Source of the DNA: Botryotinia globosa
Lineage: Eukaryota; Ascomycota; Leotiomycetes; Helotiales; Sclerotiniaceae
Assembly: GCA_014898425.1 (NCBI GenBank)
Contig: RCSZ01000015.1
Coordinates: 1,116,001-1,180,000 of the forward strand
DNA length: 64,000 bases
Direction: 5' to 3'
Positions 34,512 to 46,760 of the stretch are shown one piece after another. The translations under genes and the position numbers were made by a program. The notes under the pieces were generated by a model. It searched no databases. It worked only from the letters and a program-made list of their open reading frames with translations, and was not told where the DNA came from. How positions within the stretch are numbered: the first letter of the stretch is position 1; each line of letters opens with the position of its first letter.

Positions 34512-34917
34512 TTCCCCTAAAGAGGTAACTGTTACCAAATAACTCAACCTTTTTCGGTTCTTTTTCCAATTTCCGATACCATTCGCGTGAGGATGGATGG
34601 ATGATTTATTGAATGGGATCAAAACTCAAGGATCTTAATCTTTTATATGGGATTTTGGGATACTTACTGACGTATGAATTCTGCACGTGGGGTGTCCCAG
34701 TTTAATTGGTGAAGATCTTGTTTATCTTCTTATCGATATGCCAAGAGTTCAAAGTTTGATGGACATCAAGGATTGATTTGGAACCAAGACATGGGACATC
34801 TAGACACAACTTACAAGCCATATCAAATCGCTTTGAGTGGATGAAGATAGGGCTTAGTAGACGAGGGGATGGAGGGGGAGGGGTGGGCGTGGGATAACAT
34901 CCAGACTGGTCAACTGG

Positions 34918-34980
34918 CTGTTGGCTGTTGGCTGTTGGCTGTTGGCTGTTGGCTGTTGGCTGTTGGCTGTTGGCTGTTGG
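34918..34980. repeat. 7-bp minisatellite, nine exact copies
   Basis: CTGTTGG is repeated nine times without variation. Being free of mutations it looks young or actively slipping. Confidence 0.95.
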
Positions 34981-35740
34981 ACTTATCGTCAATGATAGCA
35001 ATGAAGGTAGACGACTGATTGTGATATTGATGCCCAGTGGATGGGCACTGGGCAGTGGGTGGGCAGATGTTGTGTAAATATCGGTATCCAATCAGCCTCG
35101 CTACCAGCTCTCGGGAGGTTTTTATGGACAGGAAAGAAAACTCGTCCGTGTGACCAAATCTATCAGACAATCGTTGCCCGTACTGGCGTGCTCGATCAGC
35201 TCCGTTTCCAAGGTCCCTTTCACTTATATTGAACCAATGCGTGGTCGTAGGAACTTGTTGTGCAAAGTAAATCACTTGAGTATGCAAGCTTCAATTTACT
35301 ACCAATGATAGATGACTTTGACAAATATCCTAGATATCAGTCACCATATCCCTGGAGCCTCGATGCCGATGAGTTCAACTCTCTGTCAGGATTCTGTATC
35401 CTTATATTACGTATCATTGATGAAGTTTCATACTTCATTCAAAGGATCTTCTTGCCTCGTGAGCAACAACCCACCTTTCGATCAAGCTCTGAAACGGTTG
35501 GGAACAAGTCCTAGGCTAGCTACCCAGCGCTATGTCGGTTAGGGCGCCAAATTCTCCAGAATGTGAAAGAACATTCTCATAATCCCAGCCACCAGTACGG
35601 ACCTCCGGTATCAGAGCGCTGCGATTGTAAGCACAGGGTGTCCAATAGTCCGGACTGCGTTCCAACAATCGAAAACGCATGAAGGAAATCAAGTACAACA
35701 GGAGTTGAGTTGAGACTTGCTATAATTTACAATACGTGTG

Positions 35741-35831
35741 GTCTCTGAAGCTGGAGCGTCTTCAACCCGAATAGATTGAAGTGGTGCACGGACCTCTGTA
35801 TATAACCCAAACTTCCTCCAGCTTCAGAGAC
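35741..35831. repeat. Perfect 16-bp inverted repeat (91-bp stem-loop)
   Basis: GTCTCTGAAGCTGGAG at 35741-35756 is exactly complementary to CTCCAGCTTCAGAGAC at 35816-35831, with a 59-bp loop. It lies in non-coding DNA. Confidence 0.85.
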
Positions 35832-36460
35832 TCATCATGTTATATCTTTTCATTATGTCCTTGTTCAAACTTGAGTGAATATACCTAGTAGTCTCTCAGT
35901 ACCGCAACAACTTCATACTTAGTAGTATTTTGACAATCACGTCGGGAACTTGGAGAAGAAACAGAAGGCAAGCTGCCAGAACATGACAATCATGATTATC
36001 GAGAACGTTCTCAGTCAAAACGATTGAGCGTGTTTACGCCTCCAAGGAAGCCTTCCATTACAGTGAGAATGGAGATAGAGAGTGGTTCATCTATCTTCGG
36101 GACATCTGAAGTCTATATTTAGGAAAGATTTGGAATCTTGCTAACGAGCCGCATGCCGGTCACGTCACAATCTTCTTTTGCACTTCCAACATTCCTAACA
36201 TTCTTCCCCTCGCGGTCTCAAGAACGTGAAGTAATAACTATCTCCTAGCCAACTCTAATGTTTTGATCCTTCCTATTATTGCAGTTTTAAAACATGCACC
36301 GTAATAGCACCTCAGCTAATCACCAAAATGGCACAACTTCATGAGATCTACCTACTACTCTAGGACTGTGGGGAACTCGAAATTTCGGAAGCAAACGTCC
36401 TAGGTATGCGTAACATAGTAAACAATCAAACCTACAAATAACAAAAGCTATCGCGATGGA

Positions 36461-36467
36461 TATAAAT
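36461..36467 (+). promoter_or_regulatory. TATA-like element of the cerato-platanin gene
   Basis: TATAAAT lies 184 bp upstream of the ATG and is followed by a C/A-rich leader, the usual layout for strongly expressed fungal genes. Confidence 0.45.
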
Positions 36468-36644
36468 TGAAGCAAGAGTCCTCTAGGGAAACAGTATCAA
36501 CAGCATCAACTCTCGACAAGAACTTCGACATCTCGACAAACATCACATCACATCACTACACCAAACCACCTTCCAACACTAACCAACCATCACCCACTCA
36601 AACCCGAACCCAAACACAAGACCCTTCAAACCAACTCACTCAAA

Positions 36645-37100
36645 ATGCAATTCCGCAACACTCTCACCCTCCTCCCCCTCTTCCTCACCTCTACCCTCGC
36701 CATCCAAGTAACCTACGACCCCGGCTACGACAACGCCGCTCGGTCCCTTTCCGTCGTCTCCTGCTCCAACGGCCCCAACGGACTCGAAACCCGTTTCCCC
36801 CAATACAAAGTCCAAGGCGATCTCCCCACCTTCGCCCGCATCGGCGGTGCATCCACAATCGCCGGATGGAATTCTCCTAACTGCGGTACTTGTTACACCT
36901 TGACGTATCAAGGCGTCTCGATCAATATCTTGGCCATTGATGCCGCGGCTACGGGGTTCAATATTGCGGAGAGCGCGATGAATACGCTGACTAATGGAAG
37001 AGCGGTCCAGTTGGGAAATATCGATGCAGATTGGACTTTGGTGACGCCTGAGGAGTGTGGGTTGCCGGCTGAGGGGGGCGGGTCGCCTTGTAAGGCTTAG
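36645..37100 (+). CDS. Secreted cerato-platanin family protein
   Basis: An intronless frame of 151 residues. A signal peptide (M-Q-F-R-N-T-L-T-L-L-P-L-F-L, cleavage likely after T-L-A) leads to V-T-Y-D-P-G-Y-D, the family's conserved start of the mature domain. It continues with V-S-C-S-N-G-P-N-G-L, F-A-R-I-G-G, W-N-S-P-N-C-G-T-C-Y and I-D-A-A-A-T-G-F-N-I. Four of the five mature cysteines match the two disulfides of the double-psi barrel fold; the fifth is three residues from the end. Cerato-platanins are small fungal wall or secreted proteins that bind chitin oligomers and are recognised by plants as elicitors. Codon use is C-rich at third positions in the first half, fitting high expression. 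Confidence 0.93.
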   Translation: MQFRNTLTLLPLFLTSTLAIQVTYDPGYDNAARSLSVVSCSNGPNGLETRFPQYKVQGDLPTFARIGGASTIAGWNSPNCGTCYTLTYQGVSINILAIDAAATGFNIAESAMNTLTNGRAVQLGNIDADWTLVTPEECGLPAEGGGSPCKA

Positions 37101-37402
37101 ATTTGGGGAGTGTGGGGTTGGATGGATATCTGGGAGGGCGATTTATGAAGGGGTGAGGAAGGTGGTTTGGTGTAGTGATGTGATGATCTGTTAGATGATC
37201 GACATCTGTTTGATCTTTTCAACTTTTCTCCTTAATCCTTTGAAACAATGCTAATGTTAATTATGTCTGAACATTCAATGTGACTTGCATGTATATTTCT
37301 CAATTCTCTAAAAAGGCTATCAACCCATCACAATGTCATGCGTTAGTAACCTCACACAACCTATTTGGTCAAAATTCATGAACAGTTTCTTTCCGAAATC
37401 AC
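37101..37402. other. Intergenic between convergent genes
   Basis: A 302-bp gap between two stop codons; 3' UTRs only. Confidence 0.55.
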
Positions 37403-38943
37403 TCAATAAACATCCCACAAACTAACCTTCCCATCCTTCCCTCCCACAGCAACCCAATGCGTTTCCCTCGCCTTCCTCAATCTCTCCCCTTTCACATCCA
37501 ATTGCCCCAGTCTCCCCACCAACTCCTTCCCCTTCTCACCCCCTCCACTCTCCACTTCCGCCCCCTCCAAAACATCCGCAACAGCAACCGCAAAACACCC
37601 ATCCGTATGCCACTTCAGCACCGCCAGTTCCCTCATCTTCGCCACTCCGTAAACTCTCGCTCTCCCGTCCCATCCAGCGGTCACGGCAATCTTGCCATCA
37701 TTTCGCATCTCTATGCTTTGCTGTCCCGCATGTGCCGTTTTCAGTATTTTGGGCTCGTCTTTGCTGGAGCTTAGCATCGCTTCTGAATGCGAGGCTGGAG
37801 GAGAAGGAGAAGGGCAAAAGGGAGTTGTGGTGGTGGGGATTAGATATTTGATGATTCGATCATCAGCTCCACTAGTGAGGAAGAATTTGCGGTCGGGGCT
37901 GGGTTCGAGAGATAGGGAGAGGATTGGTTGAGTGTGTGATTTGGAATGGTATATGGTGTTCCATTGTGGTGATCGAGAGGAAGGTGCAGTTGAAGGAGAA
38001 GTGGAGAATGGTGAGATGGGAGAAGTGAGGGAGAAGATGGATACTGATCCATCTTCATAACCGGAGAGAACGGTTAAGCATTTAGTGATGGGGTGGAAGA
38101 AGAGTGATAGACACATGATCATGCCTGGCTTCTCTGGTCCCGGCGAAGGAATATTATGTAGGCGATGAAGGGTGGGAATATGGAAGATATCGATCTGGAA
38201 CTGTTAGTTTCTCTTGCTTGTTTCACGCGGATCATTACTTACTGAGTCGGATGTTAACGTGTTCGGGACTGCGATTAACAATTGATCGTCGCCCTTCTCG
38301 TCTTTCTGAATTTTCGCTTCCGCTGTTTCATCTTTGCCCTTCTCTCCGTTCTCCTCCACTTTGATATCCGAATCCAAAGGACGACACATAGCAAAGGCGC
38401 AGAAATTCATGGTGTTGACATCTAACAGATGTAGAATCCATGGTTTTCTCCTCTCTTCCGAGACGGTATCCACGGGAAGAATTTTACTCATGAATTCCTC
38501 CTCTGATGGAGGAAGCTTCCATATTATTAATTTATTGTCTTTTCCATGCCTGCAAGATGTCAGCTTGCCGTTCTTCTCTGTTCATCTCCCCTTTCTCAAA
38601 CATGATGATGGCTAGTTGATCCCACCCGCTCCCCTTCTTCTTCCTCAGCCACAAATTCCCAAACCCCCAAACCCCCAAACCTCCAAAAGGAAAGAACAAA
38701 AGAAGAAGAAGAAACTCACGTCACAACCCCCTCCCCCCACTCCCCCACCCCCAGCAAAACCCCCTCATGCGCCCTCCAAACCGCAGTCCCCCTCCTACTC
38801 TCCAAACTCCACATGACAACCCATCCCTCCGCATCCCCCGTCACCAGTCTCGTATTGCCTCGTATGAACTTCGCTACATGTATTGGAGTCGCGTGTCCGC
38901 GTAGAATATATGATGGTTGAGGTGCACCTGGAGGGATGGACAT
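37403..38943 (-). CDS. ASA1: ASTRA-associated protein 1 (Asa1), WD40 protein
   Basis: Exons 38943-38720, 38549-38243 and 38194-37403 (introns 170 and 48 bp) give 440 residues. The start [17 protein letters not shown] is the Asa1 N-terminus and leads straight into the first WD repeat (H-A-T-P-I-H-V-A to W-V-V-M-W-S-L). Further WD-type blades are visible ([41 protein letters not shown]). A charged insert rich in Glu/Lys (about residues 145-165) separates blades. Asa1 belongs to the ASTRA/TTT group that helps mature PIKK kinases and chromatin remodellers. The M upstream of residue 1 in the same frame is less conserved in type, so the inner ATG is chosen. Confidence 0.85.
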
Positions 38944-40157
38944 TGCGTCTGTATCAAAGTGCTCAAGAGTGCCCAAGATGGAGACAAGAAATCTGTAGTT
39001 TTTGAAATTCAAGTTTCTCATAGAACTATTGCCAGGAGTTTATTGATGGAGTTACTGTACGCTAGAAGCCTGATCTCTTGAAATGTATAGATTCGTTACA
39101 TAAGCATCACTGGAACCCAAGACAACGATTTCTCCCTCTGCAATTTAATGATGAGAACTGTTGTTAGTGTTATTGGAAATCGTATACTCTATTAAATAAT
39201 GTTTCCTGACACCTAGATTAATGCTCAAAAAAAAATAGATACGGAACCTAACAGCTCAGTCCGACCCAAGAAACTCGCCTACAAGGTGCTTGCTAATTAA
39301 TCACCATCAAATAAAATTTGGTCAACCACTCCCCCAAAAGACTTTATTTACCAAACTATTTCGAAAATGTTTCAAAAACGTTTGTCAACGACCGACGACA
39401 CATTTAAGATGTGCAACAAAACTTTTCAAGATCATGATGAATCACGTGTAGCTTATATCATTGGTCAGTGCTCCTCCATAACATCTGGTGCATCACCACG
39501 TTGATAGTGGTGATGACTAATACAGGTAGGTAGGTAGACAGTTCTCAAAGTAATTTTCCTGTTGACCTAACCATTGAAACACAGATATTTGTATAAATTT
39601 GAATCGACCGTATCAATATTACTGGCTTCGCCTTCTTGTACATGGAAATTGGCAAAACTTAAAGTATCTAGCGGCCTCAACTGGCCGTTCGTAATGAGTT
39701 CACCAACTCACCAACTTCATACCGCTCAGACGAGAAGGGTGTGCATCGCACAAAATAGGTACATTTTTTAATATTCAGAGATAATACAATTCATGTATAA
39801 TGTACATACACTCTCGTCCAACGTCACTCGCTCTAGAGTACTACACTATATAAGAACAACGCTGAAAGAATAAAGCCCTCCATTCCCTCAAACTCCAAGG
39901 CTTTATGTTCAAGAATACCTAGGAGTGCCCACCAACCCGGCGCCGATTGTTTATTCCCCAAACGCCAATTTGACTCCAATTTCCCAGTTCATAACGCTAA
40001 ATTGAAAATTTTGTGCCCCTGATTCCGTATGCAAAACGCTGTCTATCTCTGAGTTTGTCCTCTCAGGTATCATTTTGATTTGCATCTCCCATAGCGTCGT
40101 CGAAAGAAGTGATGAACAATCAAGGTCTCGATGGTCTTTTATAATATGATATATCAA
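38944..40157. other. Intergenic
   Basis: About 1.2 kb: promoter of Asa1 and 3' region of the transcription factor gene. Nothing else supportable. Confidence 0.5.
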
Positions 40158-42568
40158 TTATAGATACGTATGAGTAAACTGATTTGTTGTGTTTGGTGGT
40201 TGATAGTGTTGTTGATATGGATGATTCGGTAAGGAGAAGTCCGCAGTTTTCAGAAGAGGATTCAAGATACCGCTTGGAATGGACGGCCTTGCTGGTGCAG
40301 GTGGTACATTTGACGTTGGTGCTGGCGTGTTAGAAGGGAAAAATTGTGACAAGGAATTCGCTTGTGGCATCATCTGTTGCTGTTGTGTTGTTTCATCTGG
40401 CCAACCCCACTTCGTTTTGAGTTCTTTGTGTAGGAATCCCACTCTCCATCCCGTCTCTTTTCGAATTTTTTCGAATATGGCGAGTACTTCTTCTTGTTCG
40501 CGACGAACGACTAAACATTCGGCAGCAATAGCTAAAGAACGAAGCGCGACACTAGCTACTCCCCTGTCCTTGACGTGTGCTACAATGCCACATATGGAAC
40601 GAGAATGGTCTTGCTGCATATCGTGCATCTCCGCATTTTCTGGACTCAACAACGGATTAATTTGAGGGAGAAGGCACATCGCTGTGTGGTAGAACAATCT
40701 ACCAACGATTGTGGCACGTTTAAGAAGCCTACAGGTTTGTAATTAGTAGGTAACTTTGTACACCCCGCTTAATGGATAGATACTCACCAGACTTCTGGGA
40801 AGGCGGAACTTGAAGTGGTTTGTGACGGATACAAATAAGCCATCGGGTGCATGGTCCGAGGTATGCTAGTATTCCAGCTATCACAAAGATTCTTTAATTT
40901 CTGCCACTCCGCGTACCTAGATTGCATTCGAATTTGTTCGTCGTGTGGTGATGCCTCCTGAAACCGTGGAATTGACGCCCGGAAGTTTGCGATTTTACCA
41001 ACAATGTATAGCATTCGATGGACCCAGACTTCCTCTCGTCCAGCTTCCAATTCTCGAGAAAAGTCCATATCCACTCCCCATTGATCCGGTTCCCAGGCTA
41101 CTTGCCAATTAAAATGCAAACAACTGAGCAACTCCATACCAACATTAAGCCAAAAGCATGCGGCCCCTACACCAGTACTTCGTGCATTCCATCCACATTC
41201 CTTAATCAAAGCTCGTGCTCCGGCAATATGGTTCATACGTTGCATCGCTCTTTCGGACATGATCTCATAAACGTTAAGAATGACAGCTGTAGTCGCACAG
41301 ATGACAGTATCTCGATCGGGATTCTGTAACGATCGCAACAATTGAGTCGTAGCTGTATCATAATAATATAATGCTTTGTCCTCCTGGTAAACAGGATTGA
41401 CAAGAGTCAGATGTCGAGCTCCACATGCTAGGAAAGCATTGAGAAGCATGGGTTCTCCTAGAGAATGGAACGGTAATATCCTGGAGAAGTGTTTCATCGG
41501 GTCCATACTATCCATCCATAATCCAACTTCCTCGACGAAAACTTGCATATACAGAACTTCTTCGGGAGTAGTAAGATAATCCCGCCTTTCGTTGGGTGGC
41601 GTGATAATTTGTTCCGACGCAGTGTATGCAGTCGGCGCAGTCAAATAACCAGAACTCTCACTACCAGCGTGAGATAAATGTCTACTTGTGTGCCTAGAAT
41701 GTGAAGAATGTGCCATCTCTTGCTTAACCCCAAGATTATTTTCCATGAAAGTACCAGCAGTCTGTATTGGCGGAAGGGCATTCCCTGGCATCATATGATC
41801 AACAAGCACAGGTCGCATAGGATATTCGGTGGGCGGATCTCGAGGGGGTGTGATTGTTTGTTCGATGTGCGCATATCGACTCAAGCCGCCCTTGTATTCT
41901 GAAGCGATTTCGCGGGATTCATCTTGGAATTGAACTAACAATGCGTGAGTAAATATGTGGTGCAAATATCCTTCAATCTACTAACCTGACCAATCTGCTG
42001 TAGGAGGGATCATTGGTGGTGATTTGATCTGGGTATCGATAAAATTTAATCGCACCCCTCTTTTGCATTCCCTACTAGACTTCCGGCAATTCAGACAATT
42101 TGGCAAACCCTCATCACATTTCAAGTGTCTTTCTCTGCATGTCAAACATCCCGTTCGCACCCGTTTTGGTTTATTTGCAGCGGTCGTTGAAGCCTCCGCA
42201 GCAGTTGCGGAAGACGCATCATTTCCGGGCATCTGATTATCTATCGTCGCTCGAACTTTAATCTGCTTGGGCTTTCCATTAATCTTTTGACGTTTCGTAG
42301 GTCTAGGACTGTTGTCGCAGATAGGGTAAGTTGGGGAAGCGTATCGTTGATCGCCAATGATAGTCAAGTCCGATGTGGTACTGGTATATATTGGAGAGGG
42401 GTTCGATTGAAGATATTGATATTCCAGATCGAATCCTGACGCAAGATAAGGCTGGTTGTATGCCGCCACGATTGGGTATGCTGCGAATCTTCGCAGAAGA
42501 TTTTCTTGTGATATCTCCGTATTCCCAATAACATTGGCCAACGAGAAGATATTTGGAGTTGGGATACA
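40158..42568 (-). CDS. Zn2Cys6 fungal-type transcription factor (start uncertain)
   Basis: Exons 42568-41986, 41934-40788 and 40728-40158 (introns 51 and 59 bp) encode about 766 residues. The DNA-binding cluster reads [12 protein letters not shown]6-C-L-N-C-x6-C, followed by R-L-N-F-I-D-T-Q. The rest is a fungal-specific transcription-factor middle region and a Gln/Asn/Pro-rich tail. No in-frame ATG exists between the stop at 42605-42607 and codon M at 42232, so either translation begins at 42232 (M-P-G-N-D, still upstream of the zinc cluster) or a 5' exon is joined to an acceptor at about 42569. A short candidate leader exon with ATG near 42890 and a GTAGGT donor exists. The target genes are unknown. 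Confidence 0.8.
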
Positions 42569-45500
42569 CTGGCAGGTATTGTGCAGATGAAGAGCGAAGC
42601 AATGTCACGGTAGAAACCCACAATGATGGTAAAGTTTTTTTTGATTAGGATTGTACTCGTAGTGCGATATCGATTTCACGAACTAGGTAGAACTTGGAAT
42701 GGAGTTGAGGTAAGTTTTGTTTTGTTTTGTTTGGGTTGGTTTGGTTTGGTTTGGTTTGGTTTGCATAGGAAGGACGGAAAGCTGTGGATCCGATGACAAA
42801 AAAAGATGATCTTGACTAGTGGAGGGAGGGACCTACGGAGCACATCTGCATCCTCTTGATTAATTGGTGGCGGCTGAAGTGAAGTGAAAGGAAAGGAAAG
42901 GAAAGGAAAGGAAATATGGTGGACGGTAATACATACACCATACACCAACCATACACCAACCATACCTATGTATCTATCTCGCCTACCCAAGGAGGCACGG
43001 TACATACCTAGGTAGCACATAGATCTGATCTATTGATTCCTTTCAGCGCATACTCGGTAAGATGATATATTTCCAACAATATCTTGGTAGTCATCTATAG
43101 TCTGTATCTCGATTTGGAAAAAGATCTTCCTCAAGAGAGCAAACAGCTCCAATATGGGTTTTATGGCTTTTTTATTATCCATGATCCTCTGCATGGCAAT
43201 TCCTTTTGGCGCTCAGGGGACAATATATATCCATCCAGAATCTTATTCCAACACATACTTCCAGACTTCTCATCATGTGTATTGTACACCACCATGGGTA
43301 CCACGTACACAAGAATCGCGAATCGCGATATTCTCACCGTCGATCCATGTTCATATCACAAACCTCGGGATGTACATGTTCGATTACCCTCCCCCTTCCC
43401 TCCTTCTCGGGATGTGAGTCATGTGACAGTATGTATAATAATGTAGGATTGACTGACTTGCAGGACCTTTGATTCTCTTGGCGGATCGGCCCGGGAATAG
43501 ATCTGGAAGGCTCCGTTTGCTTTAAAAAGAGCATGTTGCATTTCACCTGACTACCTCAATCTCCACTTCTCGGTAGAACGATCTGTAGCTAACTTCTAAG
43601 AGATCTATCTGCAAGTATGCGCCTTCAAATCTTGAACTTCAACTCGATTTACGAAAAAGTTGTTCGCAAACGCCGATTGAGATGTAGCTGCTCTGTACCT
43701 TTCTTCGCTCTTACCTTTTCTTTTCCATCCATGAGTAGGTAGTAAATGGTTTAGCGATTCATATTGTACGCAACGCCCCTTTACTTCCTCCTTATATATC
43801 ATAATACAACACCACATACCTATCTACCCATAGCTCAAAGCTCTTAAGCTCGCTTAACATATCTACATATAGGTACATTCCCAAGATATCCCATCCCTTC
43901 AATAGTACCTACAGCATTGGCAAAAAGGTTGAATATATATCTCCGTTTGTATCTCTCAAAGCCTTTGAAGTAGAAAGACTGTGCTTTCACATTATACTTT
44001 CATCCCATGTTTAATTGAGATCTCTCCCGATTGTCCACGATCCTCGCAACCGAATCCCATCTATCGTCTGAAACGCTTCTCAAACACACCTCCAGAAAAT
44101 GACTTTTTTCCACAGAAAGTATTCCTTCCAGTTTCATTGACACTACGCGAGAAGGCACCTGTTGTTTGTTTGTAGCGTGATCCATTTCACCTTATTTTCT
44201 CCGTTTAAACTCACCTCCATCCTCATTGTCCGCCAGCCACTATGTTTTGAATATTCAAAAGCGTATAATTTGTCTGATCTCGGTAGTATCATTTCGGGCC
44301 TCATGTTTCATGTGGATTCTTCCTCGCTAATGAGAAAGTCGGCGGAGAGTACAATGTAAAATCTGTGAGCTGAGTAGACGCGGCTTTTCCAGCATTCTAT
44401 GTCCCAATCGAAGTGCCGAGGCGCATATGATAGAATTCCATATGGTGCGTCTTGATGTCACGCCTAATTAGGTCTTTGGTTTGCTTTTTCCCGGCTCCGC
44501 TATTCCGATCTCTGTATCATGATATTGAGAATCATCGTATCTTCAAAGTAGCCACCAATATAATCCAGTATCTTTTGGATCGCGCATTCGCCTACTTCCA
44601 TCGGTCGGTAATTATTGGTACATATTTCGCTTCAGCATCACTTCTCATCTGCTATACAACCCCCTCGAGTAGCTTTTCTCCTCTCCGGAAATTCCCCAGC
44701 TCATTTGCTCGTATATTAGTTCATGATGATATCCATCCAAGGCTCAAAACTACCTAGGTATATTACCGCGAAAGATTCTTCCCATCTACTATTTTCAAGA
44801 TGCAAATGAATATCATGCATAGCTTCAAACGCATCTTACGATCTTGACTGAGAAATTTCCGCAGACCTATATCACTTATGTCAATGAACTTCGAGAACAG
44901 ATGCTTGAAATGTTCGCTTGTTTAAAGAGAATCTTGATATTTCACAGAATCAATTACTCTCCACGCATACGCTTAGGGTCTGAGAGATTGGGAAATAAAG
45001 TCCACATCCCTTCATGATCAACACTGCGGATAGAGATAGAGTAGTTGAGAACAGTGAGGTGATGCAAGTCGGCACTTTTGTCGACATCACATCACATTGC
45101 GTTCATGTTCTTGTCATTTATACGTGTCACGCAGGTTTTGAAGGGCGCCAAAGACCGAAGGAATATTTTAAAAGTTTGGTCGGTTTTATATGTAAATGGG
45201 TAGGTAGGTAGGTATGATGAGCCTTGCTTTATGTTTTAAAACACATTGATCTTTTAGAAATAGCTTGTAACAAATCTATCGTTCGAAGCGGTGGTGCTCT
45301 ACATCGTTGTTGATATCTTGCTCATTCGCATGTATCGCTCATATTCATGTTCATACCTGTTGCCACCATCTATAGATCCCAGCCCCCAAAGTCTGGTAAA
45401 CGAACGCTGCTAAGAACATTTCCAAATTGCAGCATAGAGCACCAAAATGCATAGGCACATGAATTATTAGCTATTAAACATATCATCATTCTCTATATTT

Positions 45501-45628
45501 TCACCTGTAGATATATCAATCAATTCCATATCAGCATCAAACATACATTCATGCCATTCCATTTTCTGAAAATACTATTCCATATCTCAAACACACTCAT
45601 CATCGTCATCACTCCCGGGCATTAATTG
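42569..45628. other. 3-kb gene-poor region upstream of the transcription factor
   Basis: It contains a GGTTT run near 42731-42764 and a GAAAG run near 42885-42914, both likely in the leader or promoter of the Zn2Cys6 gene. One short frame at 43154-43417 begins with a signal-peptide-like segment but is otherwise unsupported. I see no other gene. Confidence 0.5.
42731..42764. repeat. TTTGG/TTTTG pentanucleotide repeat
   Basis: Imperfect TTTTG followed by TTGGT-type pentamers, immediately upstream of the transcription factor frame. Confidence 0.8.
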
Positions 45629-46760
45629 CTAAAACCCAGTGGTGTCGATCTTGACGATACTTCCTGCTGCGGTCACGGTTCCATTGATGGGTAATGCCAA
45701 TCCTATTTACAATTAGTACCGTCAAGCATGCAAATGACAAAACGCAGGAGGGAAAGGGAAACTCACCACCGCTAGTAGCCAAGTACAAAATGTTAGCATC
45801 CTTGACAGTTCTTCCAAAATGACCCGAAGTAACACCAGCCAAAGTGGTCGAAATATTGCTTCCAGCGACCAAGGTAGCTTGAGTAGCTCCGACAGGAATA
45901 TAACTCAACTCATCCATTTGGTTTTGCGCAACCCAGATGGTTCCGTCGCTCTTGAAAATAAAATCGTCTGCTTTGGGAACATTGCTTACGACGACGGAGC
46001 TAGTGCCAATTGGGCTTCCGTCGCTTGCAATCTTGATTTTGTTCAGAGTGCCCACGGCGGTGTTGGTCCAGTAGAGATAGGATTTGGAGATTTTGATGCC
46101 GTTGACCCCGAGATTGGTGGAGGCGCCCGCGGGGACCTTCATCTTGGGATCGTTGACGATGATGGAGTAGGCACCGGTGGTGACGCAGACTTTGTAGACC
46201 CAGCCGTTGTAGATATCTCCGACGAGAATATTTTCATCGTCCAATGTGGTCATTCCGTTCAGGAAATCGGCACCGGGGATATCGACGATTTTTGTTACAG
46301 TGGCGGGAGAAGTAATGGTTCCGTTTCTTTGAGCAAAAGTGTTCATGTTGATTTTCCAGATGGAGTTTACGCCGCTGGTCTTGACGAAGGAGTCGTCGAC
46401 TTGGGCGGAGGTGATGACGTAGAAGACATCCTTTGTGGTTTCGGAGATACCGAGGGCGCCTTTGTAGGTAGTGGCGTTGAAGGTGGTGACGGTGATGGGT
46501 TCAAATGCGTTTGTGGGGGAGACGAGGAGGACCTCGGGGATGTCGAGACGGGAGACGAGAAGGTTGCCGTTGGATCTGATGGCGAAGTTCTCGCACCATG
46601 AAGGGAAGTCAAAGGTCTTCACAACACTGACTGTTAGGGGGAGGGATGGGGTAAGTTTGGAGATGGCTACTGAGCTGGGGCTTGCGATGGGAGTGCACGT
46701 GCCCAGGGAGGGGAGGAAGGTAAGGGCTGCGAGAGCCGTGCTCATTACTGAAGTCTTCAT
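45629..46760 (-). CDS. Secreted SMP-30/gluconolactonase-like beta-propeller protein
   Basis: Exons 46760-45767 and 45702-45629 (64-bp intron) give 355 residues. A signal peptide (M-K-T-S-V-M-S-T-A-L-A-A-L-T-F-L-P) probably ends near G-T-C-T-P. The body has the SMP-30-like pattern of W-C-E-N-F-A-I-R-S-N-G-N, D-I-Y-N-G-W-V-Y-K-V, L-G-V-N-G-I-K-I and L-Y-W-T-N-T, with Asn/Asp residues placed like a calcium propeller. Related fungal proteins are annotated as six-bladed propellers or lactonases of unknown substrate. N-glycosylation sequons occur (N-A-T, N-G-T, N-I-S). A TATATA lies about 155 bp upstream on the coding strand. Confidence 0.75.

Larger units (their letters stand above)
34512..36644. 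other. Gene-poor stretch with minisatellite and hairpin
   Basis: About 2.1 kb without a convincing gene. It contains the 7-bp minisatellite at 34918-34980, the perfect 16-bp inverted repeat at 35741-35831 and the cerato-platanin promoter and leader. Frames across the minisatellite give Q-Q-P-T-A-N-S repeats that are artefacts. Confidence 0.6.

Noticed and set aside
34702..35287. Frames with repeated Q-Q-P-T-A-N-S
   Set aside because: Created by the 7-bp minisatellite; no domain or splice support.
36467..36880. A 137-residue Pro/Gln-rich frame overlapping the cerato-platanin gene
   Set aside because: It spans that gene's leader and a shifted frame of its signal-peptide region, with biased composition.
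45819..46601. A 260-residue frame on the plus strand, Gly/Asp-rich
   Set aside because: It is the antisense shadow of the SMP-30-like gene; composition is a mirror artefact and there are no family motifs.
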